Notes under the pieces: model-generated
The model's input: the letters and a program-made list of their open reading frames with translations, nothing else
Databases searched by the model: none
Told to the model about the DNA's origin: nothing
Program-made: the position numbers and the translations under genes
Shown here: one piece after another, positions 28,246 to 36,486 of the stretch
Numbering within the stretch: the stretch's first letter is position 1
How the letters are laid out: each line of letters begins with the position of its first letter
NCBI RefSeq assembly: GCF_003590145.2
Contig: NZ_CP060436.1
Location: 530,001 to 594,000, forward strand
Length of the DNA stretch: 64,000 nt
Origin: Pseudooceanicola algae
GTDB lineage: Bacteria; Pseudomonadota; Alphaproteobacteria; Rhodobacterales; Rhodobacteraceae
Direction: 5' to 3'

Positions 28246-28899
28246 TCAGGCGATTTCGGCGAGAAGGCGGCGGGCTTCTTCGGCGCAGGGCGTGAGGGTG
28301 GCGCGGTTTTCGCCCGGGTAGAAGCGGGCGCGCAGGGCCGTGGGCATGGGGCGCGGCGCAAGAAGATGAACGCGCGGGCCGGTGTTGATCGTCTCGGCGG
28401 CCCAGGAGCGGGCCATGGCGATCTGGGCGGATTTGGTGGCGCCGTAGCTGGCGCAGAACTTGGCGCCCGGCGCGGTGGCGTCGTCGAAGAACAGTGCCTT
28501 GCCCTGGCGGCCGAGGAGCGGGGCGACGTAGGGTATGAGGTGGCCCATGGCGATGGTGTTGGTGGCCAGGGATTTCTGCCAATCCTTGGCGTCGACATGA
28601 TCGGCCGGCGTCAGGGGGGCTGCATGGATCGCCGTATGCGCCCAGAGCGCGATGGTGCCCCAGCGGTCGAAGATCGAGCGGCAGAGCTGGGCCATCGCCT
28701 CTGGCGTGGTGATGTCCATGGGCGCGAGGGTGGCCTGGCCGCCGGCGCTTTTGATGCGGTCGTCCAGTTCTTCCAGCGCGCCGATGGTGCGGGCGACGGC
28801 GACGACATGATGGCTGGGGGCCAGTTCCAGCGCCAGGGCGGCGCCGAGGCCGCGCGAGGCACCGGTGATAAGGGCGACGGGTTTGTTCTGCTCGGTCAT
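28246..28899 (-). CDS. short-chain dehydrogenase/reductase family protein
   Basis: A 217-aa SDR with TGASRGLG (NAD(P)-binding, residues 13-20) and the YGATK active-site pair (YxxxK). The position of the catalytic serine, 13 residues before the tyrosine, is Asp in LFFDDATAPG, and NAG reads HTA. It is therefore an atypical member, and the substrate is unknown. It is separated from the AEC gene by about 210 bases holding element C. Confidence 0.8.
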   Translation of the reverse strand: MTEQNKPVALITGASRGLGAALALELAPSHHVVAVARTIGALEELDDRIKSAGGQATLAPMDITTPEAMAQLCRSIFDRWGTIALWAHTAIHAAPLTPADHVDAKDWQKSLATNTIAMGHLIPYVAPLLGRQGKALFFDDATAPGAKFCASYGATKSAQIAMARSWAAETINTGPRVHLLAPRPMPTALRARFYPGENRATLTPCAEEARRLLAEIA

Positions 28900-28991
28900 G
28901 GCGGCGTCTTGCGAGGTTTTTCGCAGCCGGTCAAGGGACCATCCGTCGCGGTTGCGGATGTTCGATCCGGGAAGGCCGGGGGGGGGCGGGC

Positions 28992-29339
28992 CTAGTGGCC
29001 GGGCATGACGAGGAATTCTTCCTTGCCGCCGCGTTGCAGTCGAACCTGGCCGTCGCCGACCGCCACCACCTGGGGCCCGCCAAGGCCGAGGCGGTCGCCG
29101 GTGCTTACCTTGCGGATGCGCCCGTTGGACATGCGCAGGAAAGCTTCGGGGCCGCGCGGGCTGGTCAGGGTCCCGACAAGGGTAATGCCGCCGCCGGGAA
29201 GTTGGCCACGCTCGGTTGCATTGTCTTCGGTGAAGGAAAGGTTGGTGCCCATGGGATTCGCTGTCTTGCTGCCTGTTGGGCGCAGGCTTGCCACGGGGAC
29301 CGACCGGGCGAAAGGGATGTGGAAATCATCGCTGGGCAA
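28992..29339 (-). CDS. PilP/GspC-like periplasmic domain protein
   Basis: Up to 115 aa. The second half reads as a small beta-rich domain (ITLVGTLTSPRGPEAFLRMSNG, then KVSTGDRLGLGGPQVVAVGDGQV, then LQRGGKEEFLVMP) like the domain shared by PilP and GspC. It has no signal peptide or membrane helix in this frame. The longest frame begins with TTG at 29339; an ATG at residue 30 would leave only the domain. The ribosome site is poor for both. No pilus or secretion genes are adjacent, so function is open. Confidence 0.5.
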   Translation of the reverse strand: MPSDDFHIPFARSVPVASLRPTGSKTANPMGTNLSFTEDNATERGQLPGGGITLVGTLTSPRGPEAFLRMSNGRIRKVSTGDRLGLGGPQVVAVGDGQVRLQRGGKEEFLVMPGH

Positions 29340-29362
29340 GCAGCGGGGGATTGCCGGGAGGC

Positions 29363-29941
29363 CTAGCCCGCAGAAATATGGGGGCGGATGTCGTCGCCTG
29401 CCGCGGCGTAGAGGTCGAGCAGATCGTCGAAGGAGATCCCGTCGGTGATGGCCTCTGAGAGCGGTCCGGCGAGAGCAGTGGCGCGGGGGCGTTCGGCGCC
29501 CGCCGGCATAAGGCGCAGGGCGGTGCCTTCGTCCTCGGGGAAGCCGGGCAGGGCATTGGCGAGCAGGCCTTCGATGGCTTCCGGGCCCCTGTCATGGGGC
29601 GTTGCGCCGTCTTGCCCGGTGCTCTCGATCCAGGCGTAGAAATCCGCAGGCGCGACCTGCACCCAGGGCGCAAGATAGAGAATTTCGCCGGTGCCGCGCA
29701 GGGGCAGGGCAATGACCGCGCGCAGGTAACGTGCCTCGCCGATCCGGCAGAGCTCGGCGGAAAGACGGTCCGCGCCGGCCTCGAGCAGCGGCTGATCCGC
29801 CGGGCGGGGGCCATGCGGCCAGGCGTCGGGCGCGTCGAAGCCGAGGTCGTAGAGACCCGAAAAGGCGCGCCCGTCGATCGGGCTGCGGAAATCGGGATCG
29901 TTGAAGCGGCGCCAGCGGGCGTCGAGGGACAGAAGAGACAT
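29363..29941 (-). CDS. DUF2199-like protein
   Basis: A 192-aa protein. The N-terminal block RWRRFNDPDFRSPIDGRAFSGLYDLGFDAPDAWPHG matches the form of DUF2199 proteins, except that the paired cysteines many members have at its start are replaced (no CxxC). The rest is acidic and unremarkable. Function unknown. It ends 23 bases before the PilP-like gene, and starts 37 bases after purF, so all three may be co-transcribed. Confidence 0.65.
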   Translation of the reverse strand: MSLLSLDARWRRFNDPDFRSPIDGRAFSGLYDLGFDAPDAWPHGPRPADQPLLEAGADRLSAELCRIGEARYLRAVIALPLRGTGEILYLAPWVQVAPADFYAWIESTGQDGATPHDRGPEAIEGLLANALPGFPEDEGTALRLMPAGAERPRATALAGPLSEAITDGISFDDLLDLYAAAGDDIRPHISAG

Positions 29942-29978
29942 GCAGGGCCTTTGGGGGCTGGGGCGGTGAAGCGGAGCC

Positions 29979-31478
29979 TTATTCGGTGGCCTTCAGTTCG
30001 AAACCCTTTTCGATCATGTCGGAGGGTTCCACCGGATATTCCCCCGAGAAGCAGGCGTCGCAGTATTGCGGGCAGGCGTTGTCGCGCCCTTCCGCTTCGC
30101 CCGCAGCACGATAGAGGCCGTCGAGCGAGACGAATCGCAGGCTGTCAACCCTGAGGTGATCGCGCATCTCGTCTTCGGTCATGGTCGCGGCCAGCAGCTT
30201 TTCCCGCTGCGGCGTGTCGACACCGTAGAAGCACGGCCAGGCTGTGGGCGGAGAGGCAATGCGAAAGTGGACCTCGGCCGCACCGGCGTCGAGGATCATT
30301 TCCTTGATCTTGCGCGAGGTTGTGCCGCGGACCACAGAGTCGTCGACCAGCACCACGCGTTTGCCCTTGATGAGCGCCCGGTTGACGTTCAGCTTCAGGC
30401 GCACGCCCATGTTGCGGATCTGTTCGGTGGGCTCGATGAAGGTCCGGCCCATGTACTGGTTGCGGATGATCCCCATGGCGTAGGGGATGCCGCTTTCCTG
30501 GCTGAAGCCGATGGCCGCCGGGGTGCCGCTGTCGGGGACAGGGCAGACGAGGTCGGCCTCGACCGGGGCTTCGCGGGCCAGTTCCACGCCGATTCGGCGG
30601 CGGGTGTCATAGACCGACTTTCCACCGATGATAGAATCGGGGCGCGAGAAATAGACATGCTCGAAGATGCAGAATTTCGACGGCTGGCTGCGGAAGGGGC
30701 GGCGGCTGTCGACCTTGCCATCCGAGGTGATGACGACCATTTCGCCCGGCTCGATCTCGCGCACGAATTCGGCGCCGATGATGTCGAGGGCACAGGTTTC
30801 CGAGGACAGGCACCAGCCATCCGCGACCTTGCCCAGCACCAGGGGCCGCACGCCGAGTGGGTCGCGGACCCCGATCAGCTTGGTCCGGGTCATGGCGACG
30901 ACGGAGAAGGCGCCTTCGACCCGGCGCAGGGCGTCTTCCATGCGTTCGGGGACGCTTTTCTGCAGGCTGCGGGCCATCAGGTGGATGATGCATTCGCTGT
31001 CCGAGGAGCTTTGAAAGATCGAGCCGCGCTCGATCAGCTCGCGCCGCAGGGCGATGGCATTGGTAATGTTGCCGTTATGCGCGATCGCCGCGCCGCCGCG
31101 GGAAAATTCGCCGAAGAAGGGCTGTACGTCGCGGATCGCGGCGGCCTTGGACCCGGCAGTGGAATAGCGCACATGGCCGATGGCCAGCGGGCCGGGCAGG
31201 GTTTCCATCACGTCCTGGGAAGTGAAGTTGTCCCGCACATAGCCGAAACGACGGGCAGAATTGAACCCGGCGTCGGGATGGTAGCAGACGATACCGCCGG
31301 CCTCCTGTCCGCGATGCTGCAACGCATGCAGGCCGAGGGCGACGAAATTCGAGGCATCGGTCACGCCGATGACGCCGAAGATCCCGCATTCTTCCTTGAG
31401 CTTGTCGTCATCGAAAGGATGTGCGTGGAACCGAGGAGCTTGGTCCAGGGAAAGCGAGGGCGCAAGGCGTGGTTTCAC
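29979..31478 (-). CDS. purF: amidophosphoribosyltransferase
   Basis: First committed step of purine synthesis, making phosphoribosylamine from PRPP and glutamine. The catalytic Cys is in EECGIFG (residue 31 from the chosen start), so a short propeptide is removed to expose it. Other marks are LQHRGQE, GHVRYSTAGS, the PRPP loop VVLVDDSVVRGTTS and the C-terminal CDACFSGEYP. I chose GTG at 31478 because AGGAG lies 9 bases upstream; a TTG at 31517 is an alternative that adds 13 residues. It lies downstream of cvpA, a common pairing. Confidence 0.93.
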   Translation of the reverse strand: MKPRLAPSLSLDQAPRFHAHPFDDDKLKEECGIFGVIGVTDASNFVALGLHALQHRGQEAGGIVCYHPDAGFNSARRFGYVRDNFTSQDVMETLPGPLAIGHVRYSTAGSKAAAIRDVQPFFGEFSRGGAAIAHNGNITNAIALRRELIERGSIFQSSSDSECIIHLMARSLQKSVPERMEDALRRVEGAFSVVAMTRTKLIGVRDPLGVRPLVLGKVADGWCLSSETCALDIIGAEFVREIEPGEMVVITSDGKVDSRRPFRSQPSKFCIFEHVYFSRPDSIIGGKSVYDTRRRIGVELAREAPVEADLVCPVPDSGTPAAIGFSQESGIPYAMGIIRNQYMGRTFIEPTEQIRNMGVRLKLNVNRALIKGKRVVLVDDSVVRGTTSRKIKEMILDAGAAEVHFRIASPPTAWPCFYGVDTPQREKLLAATMTEDEMRDHLRVDSLRFVSLDGLYRAAGEAEGRDNACPQYCDACFSGEYPVEPSDMIEKGFELKATE

Positions 31479-31648
31479 GGCTGGCCGCTCCTGGCAGGGA
31501 TGCGTTGGCTTGGGCAAGGAAATGCTCCGACTCCGGTCATGTCCGACGGGCCCCTCATACGCGCCTTGAGGGGGAGTGTCACGGGGCGATCATGACAGAA
31601 TGGTGAACTATGGCGAATGACTATCGGGCGGGCAAAAGAATGGCTGCC

Positions 31649-31659
31649 GGGGGGGGGGG
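31649..31659 (+). repeat. poly-G tract (11 G)
   Basis: Eleven consecutive G on the plus strand (C on the purF sense strand), about 170 bases upstream of the purF start and downstream of element D. Such runs slip during replication and are also prone to sequencing error. The gap between cvpA and purF (31479-31833) holds no gene. Confidence 0.85.
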
Positions 31660-31710
31660 CTGTGGCCGAAGGCATGGGGCAGAACGCCTGCAAAAGCGGC
31701 AGGGTTGGCG

Positions 31711-31773
31711 GAGGGCGCTGCCCTCTTGGGGCCGGTGGCCCCAATTCACCCGGGATATTTTGAACAGGGAAAC
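31711..31773 (-). repeat. 3'-end element D (arm plus two hairpins)
   Basis: On the minus strand the arm GTTTCCCTGTT, CA, AAATATCCC (31773-31752) is followed by hairpin 1 (TTGGGGCC/GGCCCCAA, loop ACC) and hairpin 2 (GAGGGC/GCCCTC, loop AGC). It starts 60 bases after the cvpA stop in sense orientation. Compared with element B there are four differences in 63 positions, two of which are the two partners of one stem base pair. Confidence 0.78.
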
Positions 31774-31780
31774 CCTGGCG

Positions 31781-31807
31781 TGGTGCGCGCGGGCAAGGCG
31801 CGCACCA
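31781..31807 (-). terminator. hairpin after cvpA
   Basis: A perfect 10-bp stem, TGGTGCGCGC with GCGCGCACCA, and a 7-base loop, 26 bases after the cvpA stop and immediately before element D. It is very stable but lacks a T-run, so it may work with element D as a compound 3' end. Confidence 0.5.
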
Positions 31808-31833
31808 CGAGGGCCGGGTATCAGGTGCCGGAG

Positions 31834-32409
31834 TCAGGTGCCGGAGACCGGGGTGGTGGCGGTGCAGGTGCCGGTCAGGTCCTCGTATTTCGCGGTAATC
31901 CAGCCGAGGGCGCGTTCCGGGTCGTTGTCTTCGATCTGGCCGGTCATGCGGGCAAAGACCTGGGCGGACCGGGAATTGTCGACCATGGGGACGCTTTGGG
32001 CGCTGAGGACCGTGGAATAGACGAAGAAGGCAATGGCGACGAGCAGGATGCCGCGGGCGACGCCGAAGAGGAAGCCAGCCGCCTGGTCAATGCCGCCGAG
32101 GATCGAACGCTGCACGACCGAAGAGAAGAGCGGCGTGAAGAGCGAGGCGACGGCGAGAGCGATGGCGAAAAGCACGCCGAAGGAGGCGATGACCGAGAGT
32201 TCGCAGCTGTCCGACAGGAAGTCACCGACATAGGGGATTTCCTGCACCAGGGGCATGACCGAAGGGGCGAAGACGAAGGCCAGCACCGCTGCGACGACCC
32301 AGCCGGCGATGGCGAGCACCTCGCGCATGACGCCGCGCGAATAGGCCAGCAGCGCCGACAGGAGAATGACCGCGCCAACAATGGCGTCGATAAGTGTGAA
32401 ACCGTCCAT
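31834..32409 (-). CDS. cvpA: CvpA family membrane protein
   Basis: Inner-membrane protein of 191 aa with four hydrophobic helices (DAIVGAVILLSALLAYSRG first) and a soluble tail of about 50 residues. The SRGVMREVLAIAGWV segment after helix 1 is the family signature. It is required for colicin V production in E. coli and has links to envelope homeostasis; the mechanism is not known. It stands upstream of purF, as in many proteobacteria, and 25 bases downstream of radA. Confidence 0.9.
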   Translation of the reverse strand: MDGFTLIDAIVGAVILLSALLAYSRGVMREVLAIAGWVVAAVLAFVFAPSVMPLVQEIPYVGDFLSDSCELSVIASFGVLFAIALAVASLFTPLFSSVVQRSILGGIDQAAGFLFGVARGILLVAIAFFVYSTVLSAQSVPMVDNSRSAQVFARMTGQIEDNDPERALGWITAKYEDLTGTCTATTPVSGT

Positions 32410-32434
32410 AGACCTGTCTTCTCCTTAGGCGCGC

Positions 32435-33802
32435 TTACCCGGCGCCGAAAATCTCGCCCACAAAGCTGGTCAGATCGCCCATTCGGGTGAGCTTCAGCCC
32501 CTTTGCCCCGCCCGGCTTGCCACCTTCTGGAGCGATTGCGGATGAAAAACCAAGTTTCTCCGCTTCTTTCAACCTGTTTTCCGTCTGGCCCACCGGTCGC
32601 AGGGCGCCGGAGAGGGAAATCTCGCCAAAGACGACCGTGTCGGCGGGCAATGCGCTGTCTTCGCGCGCCGAAAGCAGGGCGGCAGCGACGGCAAGGTCGG
32701 CGGCGGGTTCGGAAATCTTCATGCCGCCGGCCACGTTGAGGTAGACATCGAGCCCTGCGAAGGGAATTCCGCAGCGGCTTTCGAGGACTGCGAGGATCAT
32801 CGCGAGCCGCCCGCCATCCCAGCCGACGGTGGACCGGCGCGGTTGGGAATGCGGTGAGGGGGCGACGAGGGCCTGGATTTCGACCAGCACGGGGCGGGTG
32901 CCTTCGATGCCGGCAAAGACCACCGATCCGGGGCTGGGCTTGCCGCGTTCCGACAGGAACAGGGCGGAGGGATTGGAGACCTGTGAGAGCCCGCTGCCGG
33001 TCATTTCGAAGACGCCGATTTCGTCGGCCGGGCCGAAGCGGTTCTTGACCGCGCGCAGGATGCGGAACTGGTGACCGCGTTCGCCTTCGAAATAGAGCAC
33101 GGTGTCGACCATGTGTTCGACCACGCGGGGGCCGGCGATCTGGCCGTCCTTGGTGACATGGCCGACAAGGATGACGGCGGCACCCCGACGCTTGGCAAAG
33201 GTCGTCAGCTCGTGCGCGGCAGCGCGGACCTGGCTGACCGAGCCGGGTGCGCTGTCGACGGTGTCGCTCCACATGGTCTGGATCGAATCGATCACCACCA
33301 GGTCGGGGCGTTCCTCGTCCAGGGTGGTCAGGATATTGCGCAGGGCCGTGTCGGCGCCAAGGCGGACCGGCGATTGCGCCAGGCCAAGGCGATCGGCGCG
33401 CATGCGGATCTGGGCCGAGGCCTCTTCGCCGGAAATGTAGAAGGTCTTGAGCCCGCCGTTGGCAAAGGCCGCTGCCGCCTGCAGCAGCAGGGTGGATTTG
33501 CCGATGCCGGGATCGCCGCCCACCAGCACGGCCGAAGCCGGGACCAGTCCGCCGCCCAGAACGCGGTCGAGCTCCGGCATGCCGGATGCGGTGCGGGGCG
33601 GTGGGGCCTCTTTCGAGGACAGATCCGTCAGGGCAATCCGCGATCCGCGCGCCGCGCCGAGGGTCTTGCCCGAGGGGCCCGTGGAGAGCGGCACATCTTC
33701 CGAGACGGTGTTCCAGGCCCCGCAGGCATCGCAGCGCCCCGACCACTTGGTCGAAGTGGCCCCGCAGGCTGAACAGGAAAAGGTGGTTACGGGTTTTGCC
33801 AT
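32435..33802 (-). CDS. radA: DNA repair protein RadA
   Basis: Recombination helicase acting on branched DNA, 455 aa. It has a zinc finger C10-x2-C13-x10-C24-x2-C27, Walker A GGDPGIGKST, the RadA-specific KNRFG motif (VKNRFGPADEIG) and a C-terminal Lon-like domain (GGMKISEPAADLAVAAAL). The ATG at 33802 places the zinc finger at the N-terminus as in the family; the frame extends 36 codons upstream without support. Transcription probably runs on into cvpA. Confidence 0.96.
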   Translation of the reverse strand: MAKPVTTFSCSACGATSTKWSGRCDACGAWNTVSEDVPLSTGPSGKTLGAARGSRIALTDLSSKEAPPPRTASGMPELDRVLGGGLVPASAVLVGGDPGIGKSTLLLQAAAAFANGGLKTFYISGEEASAQIRMRADRLGLAQSPVRLGADTALRNILTTLDEERPDLVVIDSIQTMWSDTVDSAPGSVSQVRAAAHELTTFAKRRGAAVILVGHVTKDGQIAGPRVVEHMVDTVLYFEGERGHQFRILRAVKNRFGPADEIGVFEMTGSGLSQVSNPSALFLSERGKPSPGSVVFAGIEGTRPVLVEIQALVAPSPHSQPRRSTVGWDGGRLAMILAVLESRCGIPFAGLDVYLNVAGGMKISEPAADLAVAAALLSAREDSALPADTVVFGEISLSGALRPVGQTENRLKEAEKLGFSSAIAPEGGKPGGAKGLKLTRMGDLTSFVGEIFGAG

Positions 33803-33949
33803 GGGCCGCTTTTGCCTGCGCGGGCCGATGCGGTCAATCGGGGATCGGTGCTGCCGGGGCGGCAGGACAGGGCGAAGGCGGGCGGGAGTGTCGGTCCCTT
33901 TGCAAATCAAGGCACAGTTGTTTGCAAATCCCTGTCGACCTCGGCGAAT

Positions 33950-34720
33950 CTATTCTGCTGGCAAGCGATTGGCGGCAAAACCGTTGAGACGGGGATCGAT
34001 GCCGGGCTCTTCGTCCAGTTCGGGCAGCAGGTCGGACAGCTCGTCCCGCAGGCGATTCAACTGCGCCTGGGCGATGCTTTCGTCCATTTCAACCGCCGAC
34101 ACCCATTGGCGCAGCTCGATCGATTTGCGGTTTGCCTCGGCGATGCGGGCCTCCAGCGCGTCGCATTCAGTTTGCCGCTGTTCCAGAAAGCCACGTGCGC
34201 GGGCCATGTTGTCGTCCGAATAGATCTCAGCCAGCTCATGGGAGGCGGTCGACATCTGCGCGGCGGTTTCCAGGATGTCGGTCTCAAGCTGGGCCAGATC
34301 GGGATGATCGCGCATGTAGAGAATGCGTTCGCGCACCGCGTCGTATTGTTCGGACATCGTAAAGGCGCCAGAGCGATCTGCGGCATGGGCGGCATGATAG
34401 GCGCGGATCACATCCTGCATCGAGATCCGGAATCGGCGGTGCGACGTCTCAAGTGCCATGATCCGGGCGTTTGCGGGCAGGTAGGCGCAGAAGCCCAGGG
34501 CGAGGACCGTCAGGCCGATCTGCAACGCCGGGCCGACCTGATAGCTGGTTTCGCCGTATTGCAGCATCAGATCGGGCCAGGGAAGGATGCCAAAGGCGGC
34601 AAGGAGGCTGGCTGTCAACAGGGCGAGGGCGAGGCCGAGGATAAGTGCGAAGCTGATCACCTGCGTCAGGCGCTGCGCCAGATCGCGCAAGACCGTAAAG
34701 CTGTTTGCAGACGGGGACAT
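33950..34720 (-). CDS. conserved membrane protein with coiled-coil tail, function unknown
   Basis: A 256-aa protein with two membrane helices (about residues 21-45 and 66-84) and a long helical C-terminal region (about 120-245) rich in Glu, Arg, Ala and Leu that looks like a coiled coil. The segment DVIRAYHAAHAADRSGAF is distinctive. I recognise no enzymatic motif. Similar proteins in related genomes are sometimes labelled DNA repair proteins, probably only because radA is adjacent. It lies 147 bases upstream of radA on the same strand. Confidence 0.7.
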   Translation of the reverse strand: MSPSANSFTVLRDLAQRLTQVISFALILGLALALLTASLLAAFGILPWPDLMLQYGETSYQVGPALQIGLTVLALGFCAYLPANARIMALETSHRRFRISMQDVIRAYHAAHAADRSGAFTMSEQYDAVRERILYMRDHPDLAQLETDILETAAQMSTASHELAEIYSDDNMARARGFLEQRQTECDALEARIAEANRKSIELRQWVSAVEMDESIAQAQLNRLRDELSDLLPELDEEPGIDPRLNGFAANRLPAE

Positions 34721-34808
34721 TGGCAGTCCTTTCGGGCAAAGGGGCTGGCCGGCGGAATTATGCCGGTCCCCAGAAAAACCTTAACCCGCCCCTAACGGTT
34801 CCCAAAAT

Positions 34809-35300
34809 TTAACTCGAATCCCGGGGCATTGCGCCGAGTGTTGCCCCAAAGCTTCGCTTGGTCAGCGCCGACAGGGCAAGAGAGGCCAACGTGCATCCGG
34901 TAAACAGCCAAAGGCCCCAGGCGGTTTCGACATGGCCGTACCCCAGCCCCTTTACCAGGGAAATATAAAGCGCAATCAGGAAGATATCTGCCATGGCCAG
35001 GCGCCCGAGGGCGCGGATCCAAGGCAGCCACCGGCGATTGGCCCGACCAAGCAGTACCAATGTCAGCCCCAGGGTCTTGGCCAGCGGGGCCATCATGGCA
35101 AGAAACGCCACCAGAAGCGCCAGAAATGGGTCGGATCCCCAAATTGCAGCGAGGCTGGAGATAATCGAAATCTCCGCCAGACCGAAAATCGGCAAGACGC
35201 CCGCCCGCGCAAGCGGCGCAAACCAGGAGATCGGATAGATCAGCAACAGCAACAGGTTGGCGAGGAAGATCAGCCGGGCCGGGCCTGACGGGGCGGCCAT
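34809..35300 (-). CDS. paraquat-inducible protein A-like membrane protein
   Basis: A 163-aa protein with four hydrophobic helices. The segment GRLAMADIFLIALYISLVK matches the conserved part of PqiA, where Trp/Met-Asp-hydrophobic follows a glycine. E. coli PqiA is about 417 aa with two such modules plus zinc ribbons; this is a single module without cysteine pairs. PqiA-type proteins belong to envelope lipid-transport systems, and mlaF/mlaE lie two genes upstream, so a link is plausible but inferred. Confidence 0.72.
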   Translation of the reverse strand: MAAPSGPARLIFLANLLLLLIYPISWFAPLARAGVLPIFGLAEISIISSLAAIWGSDPFLALLVAFLAMMAPLAKTLGLTLVLLGRANRRWLPWIRALGRLAMADIFLIALYISLVKGLGYGHVETAWGLWLFTGCTLASLALSALTKRSFGATLGAMPRDSS

Positions 35301-35302
35301 CT

Positions 35303-35740
35303 TCAGCCTCTGATCGATTTTGCAGGCGGCGGGGCCAGGGGTGCCTCTGTGGGTCTGGTCGGCGTGGCGATGACCCAGATCCAGATCAGGAGGGCGGCCA
35401 GAAGGCCCGAAAGCAGCGCTGTGGCGAAATCACCTGCGCGCCACCGCGCGCCGCGCAGGCTGGTCAGCCAGTCCCAAAGGGTGAAACCAAAGAGCAGGAC
35501 CGAAACGAACAGACCGTAGCTGCCGGACAGCCAGGCCGGAAGCAGCCCTGCAATAAAAGCAAGGGCCCAGATCAGCCATACCACGGCAGTCGCGGGGCCG
35601 GCGTTGAAGCCCGACGTCTCGGCGGCCTTCCGGGCAATACGGCGGCGGTGCCACATCGCCCACCCGGCGAGCAGCGGGATCACGAAGATCAGGGCGGCGG
35701 TGAGGCCGGTCCAGACAGGGGTGCCGGGACCGAGGGCCAT
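35303..35740 (-). CDS. small membrane protein, function unknown
   Basis: A 145-aa protein with four hydrophobic helices and a proline-rich C-terminal tail (PTRPTEAPLAPPPAKS). I do not recognise a family. It lies 2 bases before the PqiA-like gene and touches mlaF by sharing 1 base, so it is co-transcribed with both and may belong to the same envelope system. Confidence 0.65.
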   Translation of the reverse strand: MALGPGTPVWTGLTAALIFVIPLLAGWAMWHRRRIARKAAETSGFNAGPATAVVWLIWALAFIAGLLPAWLSGSYGLFVSVLLFGFTLWDWLTSLRGARWRAGDFATALLSGLLAALLIWIWVIATPTRPTEAPLAPPPAKSIRG

Positions 35741-36486
35741 CAGCGCACAGCCTCGATCGGCCCCTCTGCGCTGCCGGTGATGAATTGCTGGACATAGGGA
35801 TCGCCCGAGGCATCCAGCTGCGAGACCGGTCCGGTCCAGCGGATCTTGCCCCCGTGCAGCATCGCCACATTGTCCGAAATTGCCCGGACCGAGGACATGT
35901 CATGAGTGATCGTCATCGCCGTGGCGCCCATTTCGGTCACGATCTCGCGGATCAGGTCATTGATGACCCCAGCCATGATCGGGTCCAGCCCGGTGGTCGG
36001 TTCGTCGAAAAAGATGATCTCCGGATCGGCGGCGATGGCGCGGGCCAGCCCGACACGCTTTTGCATGCCGCCCGACAGTTCGGCGGGAAAGCGGTCGGCC
36101 ACATCGGCGGTCAGCCCGACGCGGCGCAGCTTTTCAATGGCGATTTCGCGGGCCTCGGCGCGGGGGCGTTTCAGCGCGCCGCGCAGCAGGCGGAACGAGA
36201 CGTTCTGCCAGACCGGAAGGCTGTCGAACAGCGCTGCGCCCTGAAACAACATGCCGAAGCGGGCCAGGAAGGCATCCCGGTCGCCCTTGGCCGCGTCCTT
36301 GCCATCGACGAGGATCCTGCCGCTGTCGGGTTGCACCAGCCCGAGCACACATTTCAGCAGCACCGACTTCCCGGTGCCGGAGCCGCCGATGATGACCATC
36401 GAACTGCCACGCGGGATCTCCAGATCCACGCCCCGCAGGACGGCGTTGGCGCCAAAGCTTTTCTCTACCTGTTCAAGTTTGATCAT
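35740..36486 (-). CDS. mlaF: phospholipid ABC transporter ATP-binding protein MlaF
   Basis: ATPase of the Mla retrograde phospholipid transport complex, 248 aa. Walker A is GGSGTGKS (residues 34-41), signature LSGGMQKRVGLARAI, Walker B IIFFDEPTTGLD and the switch histidine in MTITHDMSS. The frame LFDSLPVWQNVSFRL after the Q-loop is typical of MlaF. It overlaps mlaE by 4 bases. The usual partners MlaD, MlaC and MlaB are not in this cluster. Confidence 0.9.
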   Translation of the reverse strand: MIKLEQVEKSFGANAVLRGVDLEIPRGSSMVIIGGSGTGKSVLLKCVLGLVQPDSGRILVDGKDAAKGDRDAFLARFGMLFQGAALFDSLPVWQNVSFRLLRGALKRPRAEAREIAIEKLRRVGLTADVADRFPAELSGGMQKRVGLARAIAADPEIIFFDEPTTGLDPIMAGVINDLIREIVTEMGATAMTITHDMSSVRAISDNVAMLHGGKIRWTGPVSQLDASGDPYVQQFITGSAEGPIEAVR

